The position numbers were made by a program, and so were the translations under genes. Below are positions 10,820 through 21,776 of a DNA stretch of 64,000 nucleotides, piece by piece. Under the pieces are notes generated by a model. The model was given only the letters and a program-made list of their open reading frames with translations, was not told the origin of the DNA and ran no database searches. This DNA is from Takakia lepidozioides. Its lineage: Eukaryota > Streptophyta > Takakiopsida > Takakiales > Takakiaceae. The DNA is taken from assembly GCA_030704615.1 (NCBI GenBank), contig CM060731.1, positions 9,240,001-9,304,000 of the forward strand, read 5' to 3'. Position 1 is the first letter of the stretch; every line of letters starts with the position of its first letter.

Positions 10820-12655
10820 TTACGTTCCCCTTTTTCCGTATTCATTAATGGGCCCGCCTTTCATCCAATTTGACGCGCTGATTAGGTATTTTGACGGCCA
10901 TTCTTGTCCTCTTTCTTGATGACACCTGTTCTTGCACTTCCTTCTCAGCTGTGTGTCGCGCCCTGACTTCCACGTGTCTATTTTTAAACTGATTTTCGTC
11001 TTTTCTTCCGTCAGCCATTTTCCTGAAGTTATTGTGCGTCCACCTGTCACTGATTCTATGGATCGTGTAACCCTAGTAGGCTGTGTTGAGCTGTGACAGG
11101 CTGTGTCATACAGTGGTACACTGTGATAGGCTGTGATGCACTGTGGTAAGCTGTGATAGGCTGTGACACGCGGTGGTAGGTTGTGATAGGTTGTGTTGCG
11201 CCGTGCTGGGCTGTGATAGGCTGTGTCACGTTGTGATGGGCTGTGATAGACTGTGTTGCGTCGTGTTGGGCTGTGATAGGCTGTGTCACGTTGTGATGGG
11301 CTGTGATAGGCTGTGTTTCGCCTTGATGGGCTGTGATAGGCTGTGTTTCGCCTTAATGGGCTGTGATAGGCTGTGTTTCGTCTTTTCCGCCCGCCCTGGT
11401 CATATATGTTTGGCCTAGCGACAAGTGATCCATACTCCGTTGGTAACACTGGTGCAGTCCGTGACTGCTCTTGCGTTTCAACATGCAAATCATGCTGCAA
11501 GGGTTTGTCATGGATACCACTGTATCCTTTTAACTTATTGGCATTGACTCTTCCCAGTATTTCTTTGTTAATGGTTTGTAACATGGCGGTGTTGTTATCA
11601 TACATCTTTTGTATGACATAAGGTCCTTTCCATGGTGATTTAAGCTTAGAAGCTTTAATCTTTCCTTTCTTCTGCAACCATAGAACCAAATCCCCCGTCT
11701 TAAAAGTCTTTAACTTGCCTTCATCAAACTGTTCCTTTCTCTTCATCTGAATTCTGGTCATATTATCAGCTGCATCAGCACGTACTTCTTCCACATGGTA
11801 TAATTCATGTTTCCTGACCTTAATGGAATCTTGCAATTCCATTCTCTTTCCCCACTCCGTTCTCATGGTAGGTAACAAGAATTCCACTGGAAGTAAGGCT
11901 TCCATACCATAAACTAATTGGAATGGTGTATACTTAGTGGTGACTTTATATGAAGTCCTGTATGACCACAAAGCTGTCAACAGCTTTGTATCCCAATCCG
12001 TTCTGTTTGCATTGACTATCTTAGCCAAGATAGTACATAGTATTTTGTTGGTAGCCTCTGCCTGCCCATTACCCTGTGGGTAATATGTTGTACTCTTTCT
12101 ATGCACAATCATGAACTCTTTAGTCAACAACTCAATGGTCTCATTCATGAAGTGACTTCCCTGATCACTGATAAATTCTAAGGGACAGCCAAATCGTGTA
12201 AGTATGTTCTCATATAGGAACCTTGTTGTGGACTTGGCTGTGTTGTCCCTCAAAGCTTTAGCTTCCACCCACTTCGTAGTATAATCAGTGGCTGTAATTA
12301 TGTACCTGTTTCGTGTATTCTTGGCTGGTGGGTTAATTGGTCCAACAAAGTCTAGTCCCCATTTCTGAAATGGTTCCGTAGGCATTGTAGGATGCAAGGC
12401 CATCCTTCCAGATCTCTGCAAAGGTCCTAGCCTCTGACATTCATCACAACTCTGACAATACTCGTGTACATCTTTGAACAAAGTAAGCCACCAGTAACCT
12501 GCGAGTAGTATCTTCCTACTGGTAGTCTCTTCTCCAAAATGACCTCCAGCCACTCCTTTATGAACTTCCTCCAAAACTTTATTTACTTCATGGTGGTACA
12601 AGCATCGTTTTAGTACTCCATCAGGTCCTAGCTTATACATTCTGCCTCTTACCAT
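10820..12655 (-). pseudogene. Integrase of the gypsy element with a repetitive C-terminal tail
   Basis: 612 codons without a stop. The N-terminal HHCC zinc finger is present (HHEVNKVLEEVHKG...CQSCDECQ). The catalytic core has WGLDFVGPI (first Asp), FISDQGSHF (second Asp) and GNGQAEATNK (Glu), giving the D-D-35-E triad needed to join cDNA ends to host DNA. A GPF-like region follows (WKGPYVIQKMY). The tail then holds ten 10-residue repeats of the type RRNTAYHSPS (DNA 11085-11391), unusual for an integrase. In frame with RNase H across a TAG at 12764. The ORF itself looks intact, but the polyprotein is interrupted. Confidence 0.85.
11085..11391 (-). repeat. 30-bp minisatellite coding the integrase tail
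   Basis: About ten tandem 30-bp units rich in GGCTGTGATAGG on the plus strand, each coding one RRNTAYHSPS-like decapeptide on the minus strand. Units near the integrase core are more uniform; the distal ones have diverged (NTTYHNLP, VTAYHSLP, ITAYHSVP). The unit length is a multiple of three, so expansion keeps the frame open. Similar GGCTGTGAC-rich DNA recurs at 18015-18260 outside the coding frame. Confidence 0.85.
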
Positions 12656-12763
12656 AGTATAAGGTAAAGCTTTGATAGCGATTCTCTTCCTCTGCTCCTT
12701 ACCATAACTAGGTGGGCACTGACCATGAGCAAGGTAGTATCTGATTGGCCACTGCCAATCTAA

Positions 12764-13225
12764 CTAGTCATCTGCACTTCCCTCCACCTCCACTGCAAAT
12801 AGACTCGCATCTGGTAATTGATCATCTATTCCTGTGGCTGGTTCTCCTGTTGATAACCGTGACAAGTGATCCGCCACAAGATGCAGTCTCCCAGGCTTGT
12901 AAACAACCTCGAACTCAAACTCGTGCAAGATTATCAACCATCTTGCTATTCTTCCGCTTATCAGAGGTTTGTTTACCAGGTATATCAGAGCCTGGTGATC
13001 CACATAGAACATAAACTTCTTGCCCAACAGGTAATGCCTGAATTTCTTCACTGCATAGATCATTGCCAATGCTTCTCTTTCCGTTGTGCTATAGTTCCTT
13101 TCAGCACTGTTCATCAACCTGCTAGCATAGTACACAGGTGAATCTATATTTCCTGTAACATTCTGGGTTAACACCGCTCCCAACGCTTCTCCTGATGCAT
13201 CGCAGTGAACATGAAATACTACATG
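12764..13225 (-). pseudogene. RNase H domain of the gypsy element
   Basis: In frame with RT after a TGA at 13226 (at a position where other gypsy elements often have W). It has the start of the RNase H fold, FHVHCDASGEALGAVL (first catalytic Asp), then YYASRLMNSAERNYSTTERE (Glu), FYVDHQALIYLVNK (Asp) and VVYKPGRLHLVADHLSRL (last Asp). Its role is to degrade the RNA strand during reverse transcription. It ends at a TAG at 12764, and in-frame sequence then leads directly to the integrase. Confidence 0.85.
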
Positions 13226-14383
13226 TCAGTGAGGGTTAATCAGCACAGGTGTAGTTGTTACTGACAGTGTAAGTTTCTCAAACGCCTGTTGACATTCAGC
13301 TGTCCAGGCAAACACTACATCTTTCTTCAGAAGCTTGCTCAATGGTGCTGCTATTTGTGCATACCTTTTGACAAATCTTCTGTAATAACTGGTTTGCCCA
13401 AGGAATCTCCTTAGACTCTTAACATTCACTGGATGTGGAGAGGCTTTAATGGACTCTGTCTTCCTGGGATCCACAATAAGTCCCTTCTTACACACAATGT
13501 GTCCCAGAAGCACCCCTGAGTTCACACAGAAAGTACACTTCTCTGGATTCAGGCCCAGACCTCTCATCCTGCATCTGGCCAGACATAACTCCAATTTATG
13601 TAAGTGCTCATTCTTAGAGCTGTACACACTGAAATCATCCAAGAATACCTGCATGAAATCATCCAGATACTCATGAAAAGATTCACTTATCACTCTCTGA
13701 AAGGTCGCTGGTGCATTACAAAGTCCAAAGGGCATGACTTTGTATGCATAAGCACCCCAGTCTGTGATGAAAGCTGTTTTTCCTTGGTCTTCTTCTGCCA
13801 CTTGCACTTGATTATAACCACTGAAGCCATCCATGAATGAGTACATCTCATGGCCTGCCACAGTGTCTAATACTGCTTCTGTGAATGGCAAAGGGAAAGG
13901 ATCTTTCTTCGTACAAGCATTCAGCTTCTTGTAGTTCACACAAACTCTTAGTTTACCATTCTTCTTGGGAACTATAACAATGGGTGACAACCAAGTTGTA
14001 TACTCTATTGGGTATATAAACTTAGCCTCAGCCAACTTCTTAATCTCTTCTCCAACCTTCTGTGCGTAGTTGGGATTCATTCTGTACCTCGCCTGCTTGA
14101 TTGGTACTGACCCTGGTTCCAGTTCAATCTTATGCTGACAGACTTCAGGTGGTATCCTTTTTAGATCCTCATAGCTCCAAGCAAATACATCTCTGTATTT
14201 GATGAACAAGCTTTTAGCTTCTTCAAAGAATTCCGGCTCCAAATCAGCTCTTACTTTCACCATCCTCGGTTCCTCTTTAGTTCCCACATTCACTTCCCTC
14301 ACTTGCTCATCAACTGTGATTGTCCAACCAGTCACCACTTCATCCTGTAAGCTCACAGTGGTTGGTTCCTCTAGGATTTCCAT
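13226..14383 (-). pseudogene. Reverse transcriptase of the gypsy element
   Basis: 385 codons, uninterrupted. Conserved blocks are in order: DVFAWSYEDLKRIPPEV, IKQARYRMNPNYA, WLSPIVIVPKKNGKLRVC, FPLPFTEAVLDTVAGHEMYS, FGLCNAPATFQRVI and the catalytic motif VFLDDFSVYS, followed by LGHIVCKKGL and LRRFLGQTSYYRRFVKRYA. These are diagnostic for Ty3/gypsy RT, which copies element RNA to cDNA. FLDD replaces the commoner YIDD, a normal variant. The upstream in-frame TAA at 14390 separates it from the protease region. Confidence 0.9.
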
Positions 14384-14389
14384 TTCTCC

Positions 14390-15631
14390 TTATCTTTCTG
14401 AATAGAAATGTGATGGGTAACTGCTGGTTTCCTCTTCAGTTGGTGTTGCTGTCACTACACCACAGCAGATACCTCTTAAACAACTTAGGCTTTCCAGCCG
14501 CATCTCTGCAACCTGCTCCCACTCTGGGTGTGCAGCAAATAGGGTAGCTTCCTGCTCCTCATCCAGTCCTCCTTTCCAGTCATACTCTCTGACTCCTCGA
14601 GGTCTTCTTGTAGCAGGTAATCTACTAGATTTCTTTGTGGTAATTTGTATCTCGTGTATCCCATTATGCACGGTTAGTAACTGAGAATTCCAGTCATGGA
14701 ATACCCTGGCCTATTTCAGCCACGGACGTCCCAATAATAAGGAGTAAGCCTCCATGACTTCATCCATCTTCAACACAGTTACTGTGATCATAAAGATCAT
14801 CTTCTGTATCTGTATCTTAACTCCTCTTATTAATCCCAATGGCTGTATACTTCTTTGATCTGCCATTGTTACTGTAAATGGGGCTGGTTTCATGTTACTT
14901 AGACCAAGCTTCTTTCTTAATTGGTCTGTCATGATATTTACTCGAGAACCTCCATCTATCAGTACATCAGTTAGTTATGTGCTTCCAATTCTCAATTGGA
15001 TTACTGGCATAGAATCATCAAAGTCCATGACTGTTTCTCGCCCTTCCGGCTTCACATTATAACTGGTCACCTTGCTGTTCAGGTCTGTGTTTCCTGTCTC
15101 CTGGGCAATTCGATTGATTGCTTGATACAGCCTGTGCCTACAATAAGGTGCCACAGCCAATAGCTGTCCAATGGTAATTTCTGCTTTGGTCTGGCATATT
15201 ACTTCAGCCAAAGTCTCTTCATTATTTTGCATGTCTGCATCTTCTTTCTTCCTTTCATCCTCACTCCCTTCTTCTTCTCCATCAGAATCAGAGGAATCTG
15301 CCACAGGAATATCAGTACTCTTCTGCATTTCCCTTATGGTATCTGCTACTTCCTTGTGCAGTTCCTTCTCATCTCTCCAAGCCTCATCATCTTTAGGCAT
15401 ATCACTGCCACCTTCATTATCATCTTCTTCCTCTACTACTGGAGGTATTAGTTTGGCTTTACTTCTTGTTACTATCATTGTACTTACTTCTGGTACAACA
15501 CATGGCCTAACCATGTGAGCTGCCACCACTGGGCCCTCATTCACAGGAGCTCTCATCTCATTCTGGTGTCTAATCCAGAATGAACAGGCTGCCTTGCGAT
15601 GTCCTGGCTGATTACAATAGTAACATAGTTC
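14390..15631 (-). pseudogene. Zinc knuckle and protease region of the gypsy element
   Basis: Directly after the TAA that ends the gag ORF, the same frame reads ELCYYCNQPGHRKAAC, a CCHC zinc knuckle that normally belongs to gag and binds RNA. An acidic linker follows. The protease motif LTDVLIDGGSRVN lies just after a TAA at 14975 and has DGGS in place of the usual DTG/DSG; the partner block is YSLLLGRPWLK. A TAG at 14711 then interrupts before ARVFHDW. The three stops fall between recognisable protein blocks without shifting the frame. Confidence 0.75.
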
Positions 15632-16753
15632 TTACTGTTGTAAACTTCCATACACTTCATCCTCAGTTTTACTTGTCCTGAACCTATTTCGAAATGCTGT
15701 ATTCAAGCCATTCCAGGTTAGGAAATGATTATCAGGGAATCTTGCATACCATTCACTTGCTTTCTTGATAAGTGAACAAGGAAACAATCTCATCTTGGCA
15801 TCATCGCCATTCTCATTGTTCACTATACACATGTGCTCAAATTGGCTAATGTGTACATCGGGATCCCCTTTTCCTGAATATATTGGAAATGGTGGTTTTG
15901 CCCGTGTTGGTTGTAACGCCATCTGTGGCCCTACCTTCTGCCCATTGACAGGTGCTGGCACCCTTGCTGGTGCTGGTCCTTCTGGACCTGTTGTTTTTGT
16001 GGTGGATCTTCCACCAAGTGGTGGCCCTTGAGCACTCCCTGCTTCCGGCCCCACGATATTCACAGTATTCCCAGCTTCAGTTGCACTACTTCCCACACTC
16101 CCTGTCCCTCCAGAGCCAGATCCAGGCAGCCCGCCTGATCCCCCTGAGCCGACACCTTCGTTGGCCTGTGATCCAAGTGCTCCACTTGATCCAGGTCCAA
16201 CGGGTTGGGATGTACTGGTTGTAGTCTCAACCTTAGCTGTTGGGTCTACTTCTTCGTATTCTTCCTCTTCCAATTTCTTATCTCTGTTTTCATCCTCCAA
16301 GTTCTGCCCTTGGGTTTCTTCTTCACTCATGTAACTCAACTGTAATGGTGTTGGAGAGTCTGAACTCTCCGTTGGCTCTGCCACATCCTCTTCTCCTTCT
16401 TCACCTTCCGCTTCAGAAACTGGAGTTCCTGCTTTTGGTGTTCCATGCCAACTCTTATCAAAGATTTCTGTCAAATCTTTTATCCAGGGATGTACCTCAG
16501 ATCTTTCACCTCGTGATTGATCTTCTTCCTGTACCAATTCCCTTAATCTTTCTTGCAAAGAAACAGAAGGAGTGGCATCCAACTCTAGTTCTTCCGGTAT
16601 GGGTGATGTACTCTTTGATCTTAATGGTGTGAGAGGTCCAGATGATTCCCCTATGTCTATTCCTCTCTCCCAAAGATATGGATAATTAGCTTTCAGATAG
16701 CTTTCTCTTTTTGCTGAATATCTCTGGCGTCTAGCTTCTCTTTCATCACTCAT
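15632..16753 (-). pseudogene. Gag of the gypsy element
   Basis: 373 codons from ATG at 16753. The N-terminal 280 residues are acidic, glycine/serine-rich and probably disordered. The C-terminal 90 residues are a retrotransposon gag (capsid) domain: GDPDVHISQFEHMC, MRLFPCSLIKKASEWYARF and WNGLNTAFRNRFR. A TAA directly after SLQQ separates the capsid from the zinc knuckle, which follows in frame. Gag would form the virus-like particle. Confidence 0.75.
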
Positions 16754-16774
16754 GTCCCATGTCTTTCATTTCTT

Positions 16775-17470
16775 TTAATGTGGCAATAACCAAAACTCTC
16801 TTCTGTAATATCTCTCGTATATGCCTGGGTTTCTTTCAAGCTTCAATGCACCCTTGGCTATACTTGAAGTCTCCGTTACCATATAACCATATGGCAAACA
16901 AGTCTGGAAAACTGTTCTTGGTGTGAGTTTGATCCACAAAATATCCTTTGGAATCCAATTCTTTACCAGTACAAGCTCTTCATGCATATGAGTATAAACA
17001 TTCACCTTTCTTTCTTCCCAGCCTTCAAACTCTACTCGCTTAATGGATAGCAATGCTATCACATAAACCAACATTGGTAACCAACGTGCTCTTCCTCTAC
17101 AGGCTACCTGATAAATCTTTATCACTCCTTTCTCCAGACCCCATTCCGGATCAGCATCATGCACTCGCTTAAGAATATTTTCTTTACAACCGTCTGGCAA
17201 TTCCAAGAACCTTTGAAAGAATTGTTTGGACAATCTTTCTTCCTTCGTTCCACAGGGAATTTGATTCACTTCAAATTCTTTAATGGTCCAACCACCATGA
17301 TCCCACCAGATGCCTATCACATCTGGTTGTTCATGACTCAGTTCCCCAGTATGGTCGCCAAATGTCGCGCGGCTTTTACTCACCCATCCCTTCGCTATCC
17401 GAGGCGGAAACTCCAAAATAGAAGAGTTGGAAATCTCTAAGTACTCAGCCCGCGCAGAACAATCAGTCAT
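16775..17470 (-). pseudogene. Unrecognised ORF upstream of gag (231 codons)
   Basis: Starts MTDCSARAEYLEIS and ends PHYRREFWLLPH-type sequence at a TAA; a TGA follows three codons later and then the gag ATG. It is in the same frame as gag. Tryptophan-rich segments (IGIWWDHGGWTIKEFE; VKNWIPKDILWIKL) suggest a folded domain. A separate ORF before gag is seen in a minority of plant gypsy elements. No homology was recognised; it could also be the N-terminal part of a longer gag. Confidence 0.45.
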
Positions 17471-18432
17471 GACCTACAGCTAGTGTATCATGGGGGTGTT
17501 TCCTATTTGTTTCCCTTTCCGCATTCATGTTAGCTACCTTACCATTACTAATTAAGTATCAGTTTGCTTCATCAATCTATTGGATTCCATCAACCCATCC
17601 ATTCATTCCACAGCTTCACTCAGATCTCTCTACACAGTGTGATTGTATCGTATAAGTATCAGATTATGATTTATCAGGTATCAGGCCGAAGCCATTGTGT
17701 CTCTAATCTGCTCTACAATATCACTACAGCTTTGCATATAACAAGCATCTACTAATCATCTTTCCTCCTTCACCGTGCTCTCCATCTTTACTCTCCGTCC
17801 GATCCCCTCTCATGCATGACCAAGAAGTCCTCCCCCCTGAAGTGCTTCCAAGAATATATATCTGTCCCCTTCTCAGTCCTTGATTCTCCCTTTATCTTCC
17901 TACCCGTGGCTCTAACCGTTTCCCTCACTAACCGTCGTCCGTGAACTAACATGTTCCATTTGCAGGTGTTGTTCCCCACAGTCGTTCCCTGTCCTGCTCT
18001 CCGTTCCCTCTGGTCGTGACAGCTGTGTCAAGCTGTGACTGGCTGTGTGAAACTGTGATGGGCTGTGACTGGCTGTGCGACTGTGTTTGGCTGTGTCGGG
18101 CTGTGACTGGCTGTGTGGCTGTGTCGGCTGTGACGGGCTGTGTTGACTGTGATGGCTGTGTCGGGCTATGACGAGCTGTGCTAACTGTGTCTGGCTGTGT
18201 CGGCTGTGACTGGCTGTGTGGCTGTGTCGGCTGTGACGACTGTGACGGACTGTGTAACCCCCCTCTACAATGCGCTGATGTCACCCCTAAGGCTCCTGTT
18301 GGTCTCAGTCTGTGCAAAAATTAAGGGTACCCTACAGATCCCGTATAAGTGTCTAAGTCCCAGACAGTCCTCTAACAGTCCCATTACACACAGCTGGGGG
18401 GAAACCAAAAATTTGCTGGTGCCAGATCACGG
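17471..18432. other. Region right of the gypsy ORFs, possible 5' LTR/leader
   Basis: No gene is seen. By position it should hold the 5' LTR and primer-binding site of the minus-strand gypsy element. A minus-strand TGGCACCAGC near 18423 could be a primer site of an unusual type, but no matching LTR copy was found left of 7511. It contains the minisatellite at 18015-18260. Confidence 0.4.
18015..18260. repeat. GGCTGTGACTGGCTGTGT minisatellite
   Basis: Irregular tandem units of 8-18 bp built from GGCTGTGAC, GGCTGTGTC and similar words. The core word is shared with the 30-bp minisatellite in the integrase tail (11085-11391), but here it is outside the common coding frame. On the minus strand it reads as QSQPTQPVTA-like peptides, which I treat as an artefact. 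Confidence 0.8.
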
Positions 18433-19010
18433 TTGGGACTTGCACCGAAGAAACGGTTCGATGACATATCGATGGTGTTCGTCAATATAGTTTGTGATGA
18501 TGACTCTATTGTCTTCGAGGCAAAGGACTACTCCAATATCCTGGATGTTTTTGTGGCTCGGAAGCTCATGTCCAGTGCATTTGTGTTTTTCTCGACACAA
18601 GAATCATCGGGAAATCTTGTGTCATACATCCGGAATGGCCCTTGGATCAAAATCGTTTATTATCCGACAGGGTTATTATATTCCCGGCGAGTTTGAATCA
18701 CCTTACAAGAGCTGCACGACTATATTCTCCCGGACGGTCCTCTGCCTCGACTACGTATTTTCGGCAACAGCTGAGGAGATGGTGAATCCGGACGATCACA
18801 TTCAAACTGTTTTGTTAACGCCGGACCCAATTAATCCCGTTATCCAAGGACCAGATGTAGACCCGACCTCGCAGGAGAAGGAGTGCAGGACTTACACTCA
18901 TGAGTTGAGGGTGGACACCTACGATTACCTGGGGTTTTTTTTTTGCGGGGACGGAATGTCTTGTGTGAACATTTTCGGAGGCCTGGCAATGACATACGTT
19001 CTGCTTGTAA
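18433..19010 (+). pseudogene. 5' exons of the NIF-domain gene cluster, frameshifted
   Basis: One frame reads PKKRFDDISMVFVNIVCDDD through NGPWIKIVYYPTG. A second frame then continues naturally with YYIPGEFESPYKSC, VLCLDYVFSATAEEMVNPDD and TPDPINPVIQGPDVDPTS. The switch falls at about 18670 in a GGGTTATTATA run and looks like a one-base insertion. The two halves make one plausible domain that I do not recognise. A donor-like GTAAGT follows at 19007. It lies 5' of the acidic exon at 19362 and may be the N-terminus of the same gene. Confidence 0.4.
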
Positions 19011-19125
19011 GTGGATTCTGCATCGTTTTGGAATTGTCTGTGTTTTCAGTTTGCCGGATTTAACTCTCGTGTTTTTTTACGTTGTCGGAATAGCATGTTT
19101 AACCTGCGTCTGTTTCCATTTTGTT

Positions 19126-19149
19126 AACCTCCACTGGGCAGTGGAGGTT
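19126..19149. repeat. CCTCCACTG palindrome (perfect copy)
   Basis: AACCTCCACTG, two bases, then CAGTGGAGGTT: perfect 11-bp arms. Another near-perfect copy is at 22694-22722 with extended GTGA/TCAC ends. Half or degraded copies lie near 20257, 20642, 21671 and 23822. All are in or between exons of the NIF-domain cluster. Confidence 0.85.
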
Positions 19150-19361
19150 CATGTTATTGGAGTTGTGGGTGTTTTGGGTGTTTGTTATTCGGGAGTTTGG
19201 TGTGTTTGCTAGTTGTCTCAAAAGAAAGCCTAACCCTTTCAATCTTTCGATGGTTGGTGTTCGTCGGATTTATTTTGATATCATTGTTTGGTTTCATTGC
19301 AAGAAAGAAATATTCGTGTGTTTGACATAAACTTTGTAAGAAAAAAGAAATTTTGTAGAAT

Positions 19362-19911
19362 CAAGGTGGAGGCTTATTTCAAGACGCTCCAGATTGACAG
19401 TCAGACTATCGCAAGAGACGGAGATGACGGAGACTCACTGCAAGATGATGAAGTGGACGAAGAAGATGATGACGAAGGACACGACAAGGATCAGGACGAG
19501 GAAATGGAGGAGAAACAAGAAGAGGACGAGGAGGAGGAGAAAGACGAAGATGAGAACATGGAAATTGTCACCGGAGACCAGGGGCATATGCGACTAATGT
19601 GGGAAAAGGAAAGAGAGGGCCAGGAAATTTCCCGGTTGGATAAACTAGGTAGTACTCCAAATACCCAAGAACGCGTTGCGCCACAAAGTGTACACAATCT
19701 GGACAGCTCTTTCTCCAGTTCCGATAACACCACAAATAAAAATCCGGCTTCTCCAGGGGGACAAGAAGCGACATCGACGGAGTTAGTTGAAACCCTCGGT
19801 CAAGGGTTCACACCTGTGGAAAGTGACGAGCCATTGATTATGTCACCGGATCCCGTTAACAATCGTCGTGAGCTGGTGTCCCAGAATGTCACCCAGGAAG
19901 TCGTTCTGGAT
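19362..19911 (+). pseudogene. Acidic low-complexity exon of the NIF-domain cluster
   Basis: Bounded by an acceptor (TTTGTAG) and a donor (GTAGGTAAC). The product starts IKVEAYFKTLQIDSQTIARD, then runs into about 45 residues of almost pure D/E/K, followed by a Ser/Thr-rich linker. It looks like a disordered acidic tract of a nuclear protein. No catalytic motif. Confidence 0.45.
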
Positions 19912-20135
19912 GTAGGTAACGAATGACAATTAGTGAATTTTTATTCGTACACACTTCTGAATACAATATGACAATATTGTAATTATACATACTTATGAGT
20001 GGCATAATCCGAATGTTTTTTCCATATCCTTTATTCTGGACTTCCGAATAAAACATATTTCCACCCGGATACATATTTCCGTTCGCACACCTTTGTGGAC
20101 AACCACTAACCGATTTGGATAACTTTTCTTGTAGA

Positions 20136-20764
20136 TCCAAGAATCCCATTCGGAGGAAATAACACACACACGAAAAGGCTCAAAGGAGACTCAAACGGTG
20201 AAGAGACACGTGGATCTGACAATGAGGGCCAGGTCACCTGAGCCAGTTCCGCAAGTAACCTCCACTGTCCAGTCGATGTTGCCATCTGCAGGGAATGAGT
20301 CGGAGAATCCTCTTACTCGCAGGGAGGGGGAAGAGACAGAGCACCACAAACGCGTAATCCAACAACAGATCCCGATTCGGGTAAAACATTGGCTTTATTC
20401 TTATTACTCTTATTATTGGTCTTTGAGTCTCATCTTTGGTATTGCTCAATTCGGTAATTTTGTCGGATCAATTTAGACCACCATAATCCTCATCCGTGGG
20501 ATTCTTTAATTTCCTGTAGATTCGTGAGACGACGTCTGAGGAGATCAAACACACGAGGACCGACTCCAACGACACTGAGACGGTGAAGAGAAGAGTGGAT
20601 CGGACAATCACTATCGCTCTATCTGAGCCGGTCATACAAGTAACCTCCACTGGACAGTCGAATTGCCATCTGGTGCCACAGAGAAGGACGATAACGTTTG
20701 CCGTAGAGATGGGAAAGAGGAGGAGCAGCCTGCCCAGGGATCTCAGCAGCCGCCCCAAAAAACG
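20136..20764 (+). repeat. Tandemly duplicated exon pair in the NIF-domain cluster
   Basis: Two segments, about 20136-20370 and 20519-20764, align along their length. Each starts after a TGTAG acceptor, contains GACGGTGAAGAG or similar, then GTGGATC.GACAAT, CTGAGCCAGTT or CTGAGCCGGTC, CAAGTAACCTCCACTG and TGCCATCTG. Encoded peptides are PEPVPQVTSTVQS and SEPVIQVTSTGQS. This is an internal exon duplication; each copy carries one degraded CCTCCACTG palindrome inside coding sequence. Confidence 0.7.
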
Positions 20765-20850
20765 GTAATGCTTTCAACTCCATTTTTCCGTTTGTCTACT
20801 TTGGGATTTCTGAAATTGAAATTAATAATGAACTCTTCTGTTATTCCACA

Positions 20851-21604
20851 GGACAACATGCATTACCCTCCAGTCGACTATTCCTTTTCTGTCAATCCAA
20901 ACGATCTGCATTCCCTTCCTTGGGGACCAAACAGATGCCGACCAGGATACTACGTCCTGGTTCTGGACATCGGTTACCTTTGTGAGGTTTTCCTAAAGGA
21001 TGGAAAGAAAACACCTCCTGCCACCGAGCGTTGTATCTCCGCAGGGGAATTCAAGTTAGCTACGCGAAACGGTCTTGACGAATTCGTTAAGTGGGTCGTC
21101 AAAAAGTTTGCCGTTTGTTTTTGGAACACTGGACCTGAAATGAACGTCGAGACTATTGCCAAGGCCGTGTTCGGGAAGTACTACTCCCAAGTCAGAACTT
21201 ATAGCAGTGAGAATTCCGTCATGCATAGATCGACATTCAACGAAAAATGGCCTAAAGCTCCCAAAAATCCCATCTACTTTAAACGTCTTTATGACATTTT
21301 CGCTGAGGAAGACCCGACAGCTTACAAATCCAATACTCTCCTCATCGACAGTGTAGACAATATGTACAAGTCCTACTTGAACCCGTTAGGACATACCATC
21401 TTCCTTCCAAAATATAAGGCGCGCGTGGACCTTGACAGAGATAAATTTCTCCTGGAAGAGCTCAAGCCTCACCTTAACATGTTCCGGTTATCGGGGATGG
21501 ATGTCATGCCATTCAACGAGTTACATCCTTTCGGCGTTACGAAGGATTTCTTCGAAGACGACCCAGCGGTCAAATTTCTTAGAGACTTTGATTATAGGTG
21601 GTAG
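20851..21604 (+). CDS. NIF/FCP1-like HAD domain, copy 1 (motif-degenerate)
   Basis: One exon after a TTCCACAG acceptor, ending at TAG 21602-21604. It reads GYYVLVLDIGYLCEVF (expected HAD motif I), FVKWVVKKFAVCFWNTGPEM (motif II region), PIYFKRLYDIFAEED and NTLLIDSVDNMYKSYLNPLG (motif III/IV), in the order of NLI-interacting-factor/FCP1 phosphatases. The catalytic signature DxDx(T/V) reads D-I-G, so the second Asp is lost and the domain is probably not a phosphatase. It may be the 3' end of the acidic multi-exon gene to its left. The reading frame is intact over 250 codons. Confidence 0.6.
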
Positions 21605-21776
21605 AAGTTCGTTAGCAATCACGAGTTGCGTGCCGCTGCATTGGGACATAAAATATTTTAATTGAGTTTGGTGAACCTTGGCTGTCCAGTGGACGTTCTG
21701 GTTCACTTGCCCGGTGTCGGTTTTTCCACTGCATTGTACTGTTCCCTTTTATCATCCTAAGTATGAATGACTCTCT

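Larger units (their letters stand above)
7511..17470 (-). mobile_element. Ty3/gypsy-type retrotransposon, single-frame but stop-riddled
   Basis: All coding segments on the minus strand from 17470 to 7511 lie in one and the same frame. The order is ORF-A, gag, zinc knuckle, protease, RT, RNase H, integrase, then about 3.3 kb of extra coding sequence. The gypsy order (RT-RNaseH before integrase) is clear. The frame is broken only by stop codons (for example at 15632, 14975, 14711, 14390, 13226, 12764, 10820, 10172, 9128, 8783 and 8477), with no frameshift that I could find. LTRs, primer site and polypurine tract were not recognised, so both ends are approximate. It is not expected to be active as it stands. 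Confidence 0.85.

Noticed and set aside
11056-11418. ORFs on both strands over the integrase minisatellite
   Set aside because: They overlap the integrase frame and arise from the 30-bp repeat being open in other frames.
7511-17470. Non-standard genetic code (TAA/TAG as glutamine) in the organism
   Set aside because: The chaperone gene ends at TAG exactly where the family ends, NIF copy 1 ends at TAG, and CAA/CAG are common in the same element. Only about a dozen in-frame TAR codons occur in 3300 codons. Nonsense decay is simpler.
18015-18317. Ser/Gln/Thr-rich minus-strand ORF
   Set aside because: It is a reading of the GGCTGTGAC minisatellite without supporting codon use or homology.
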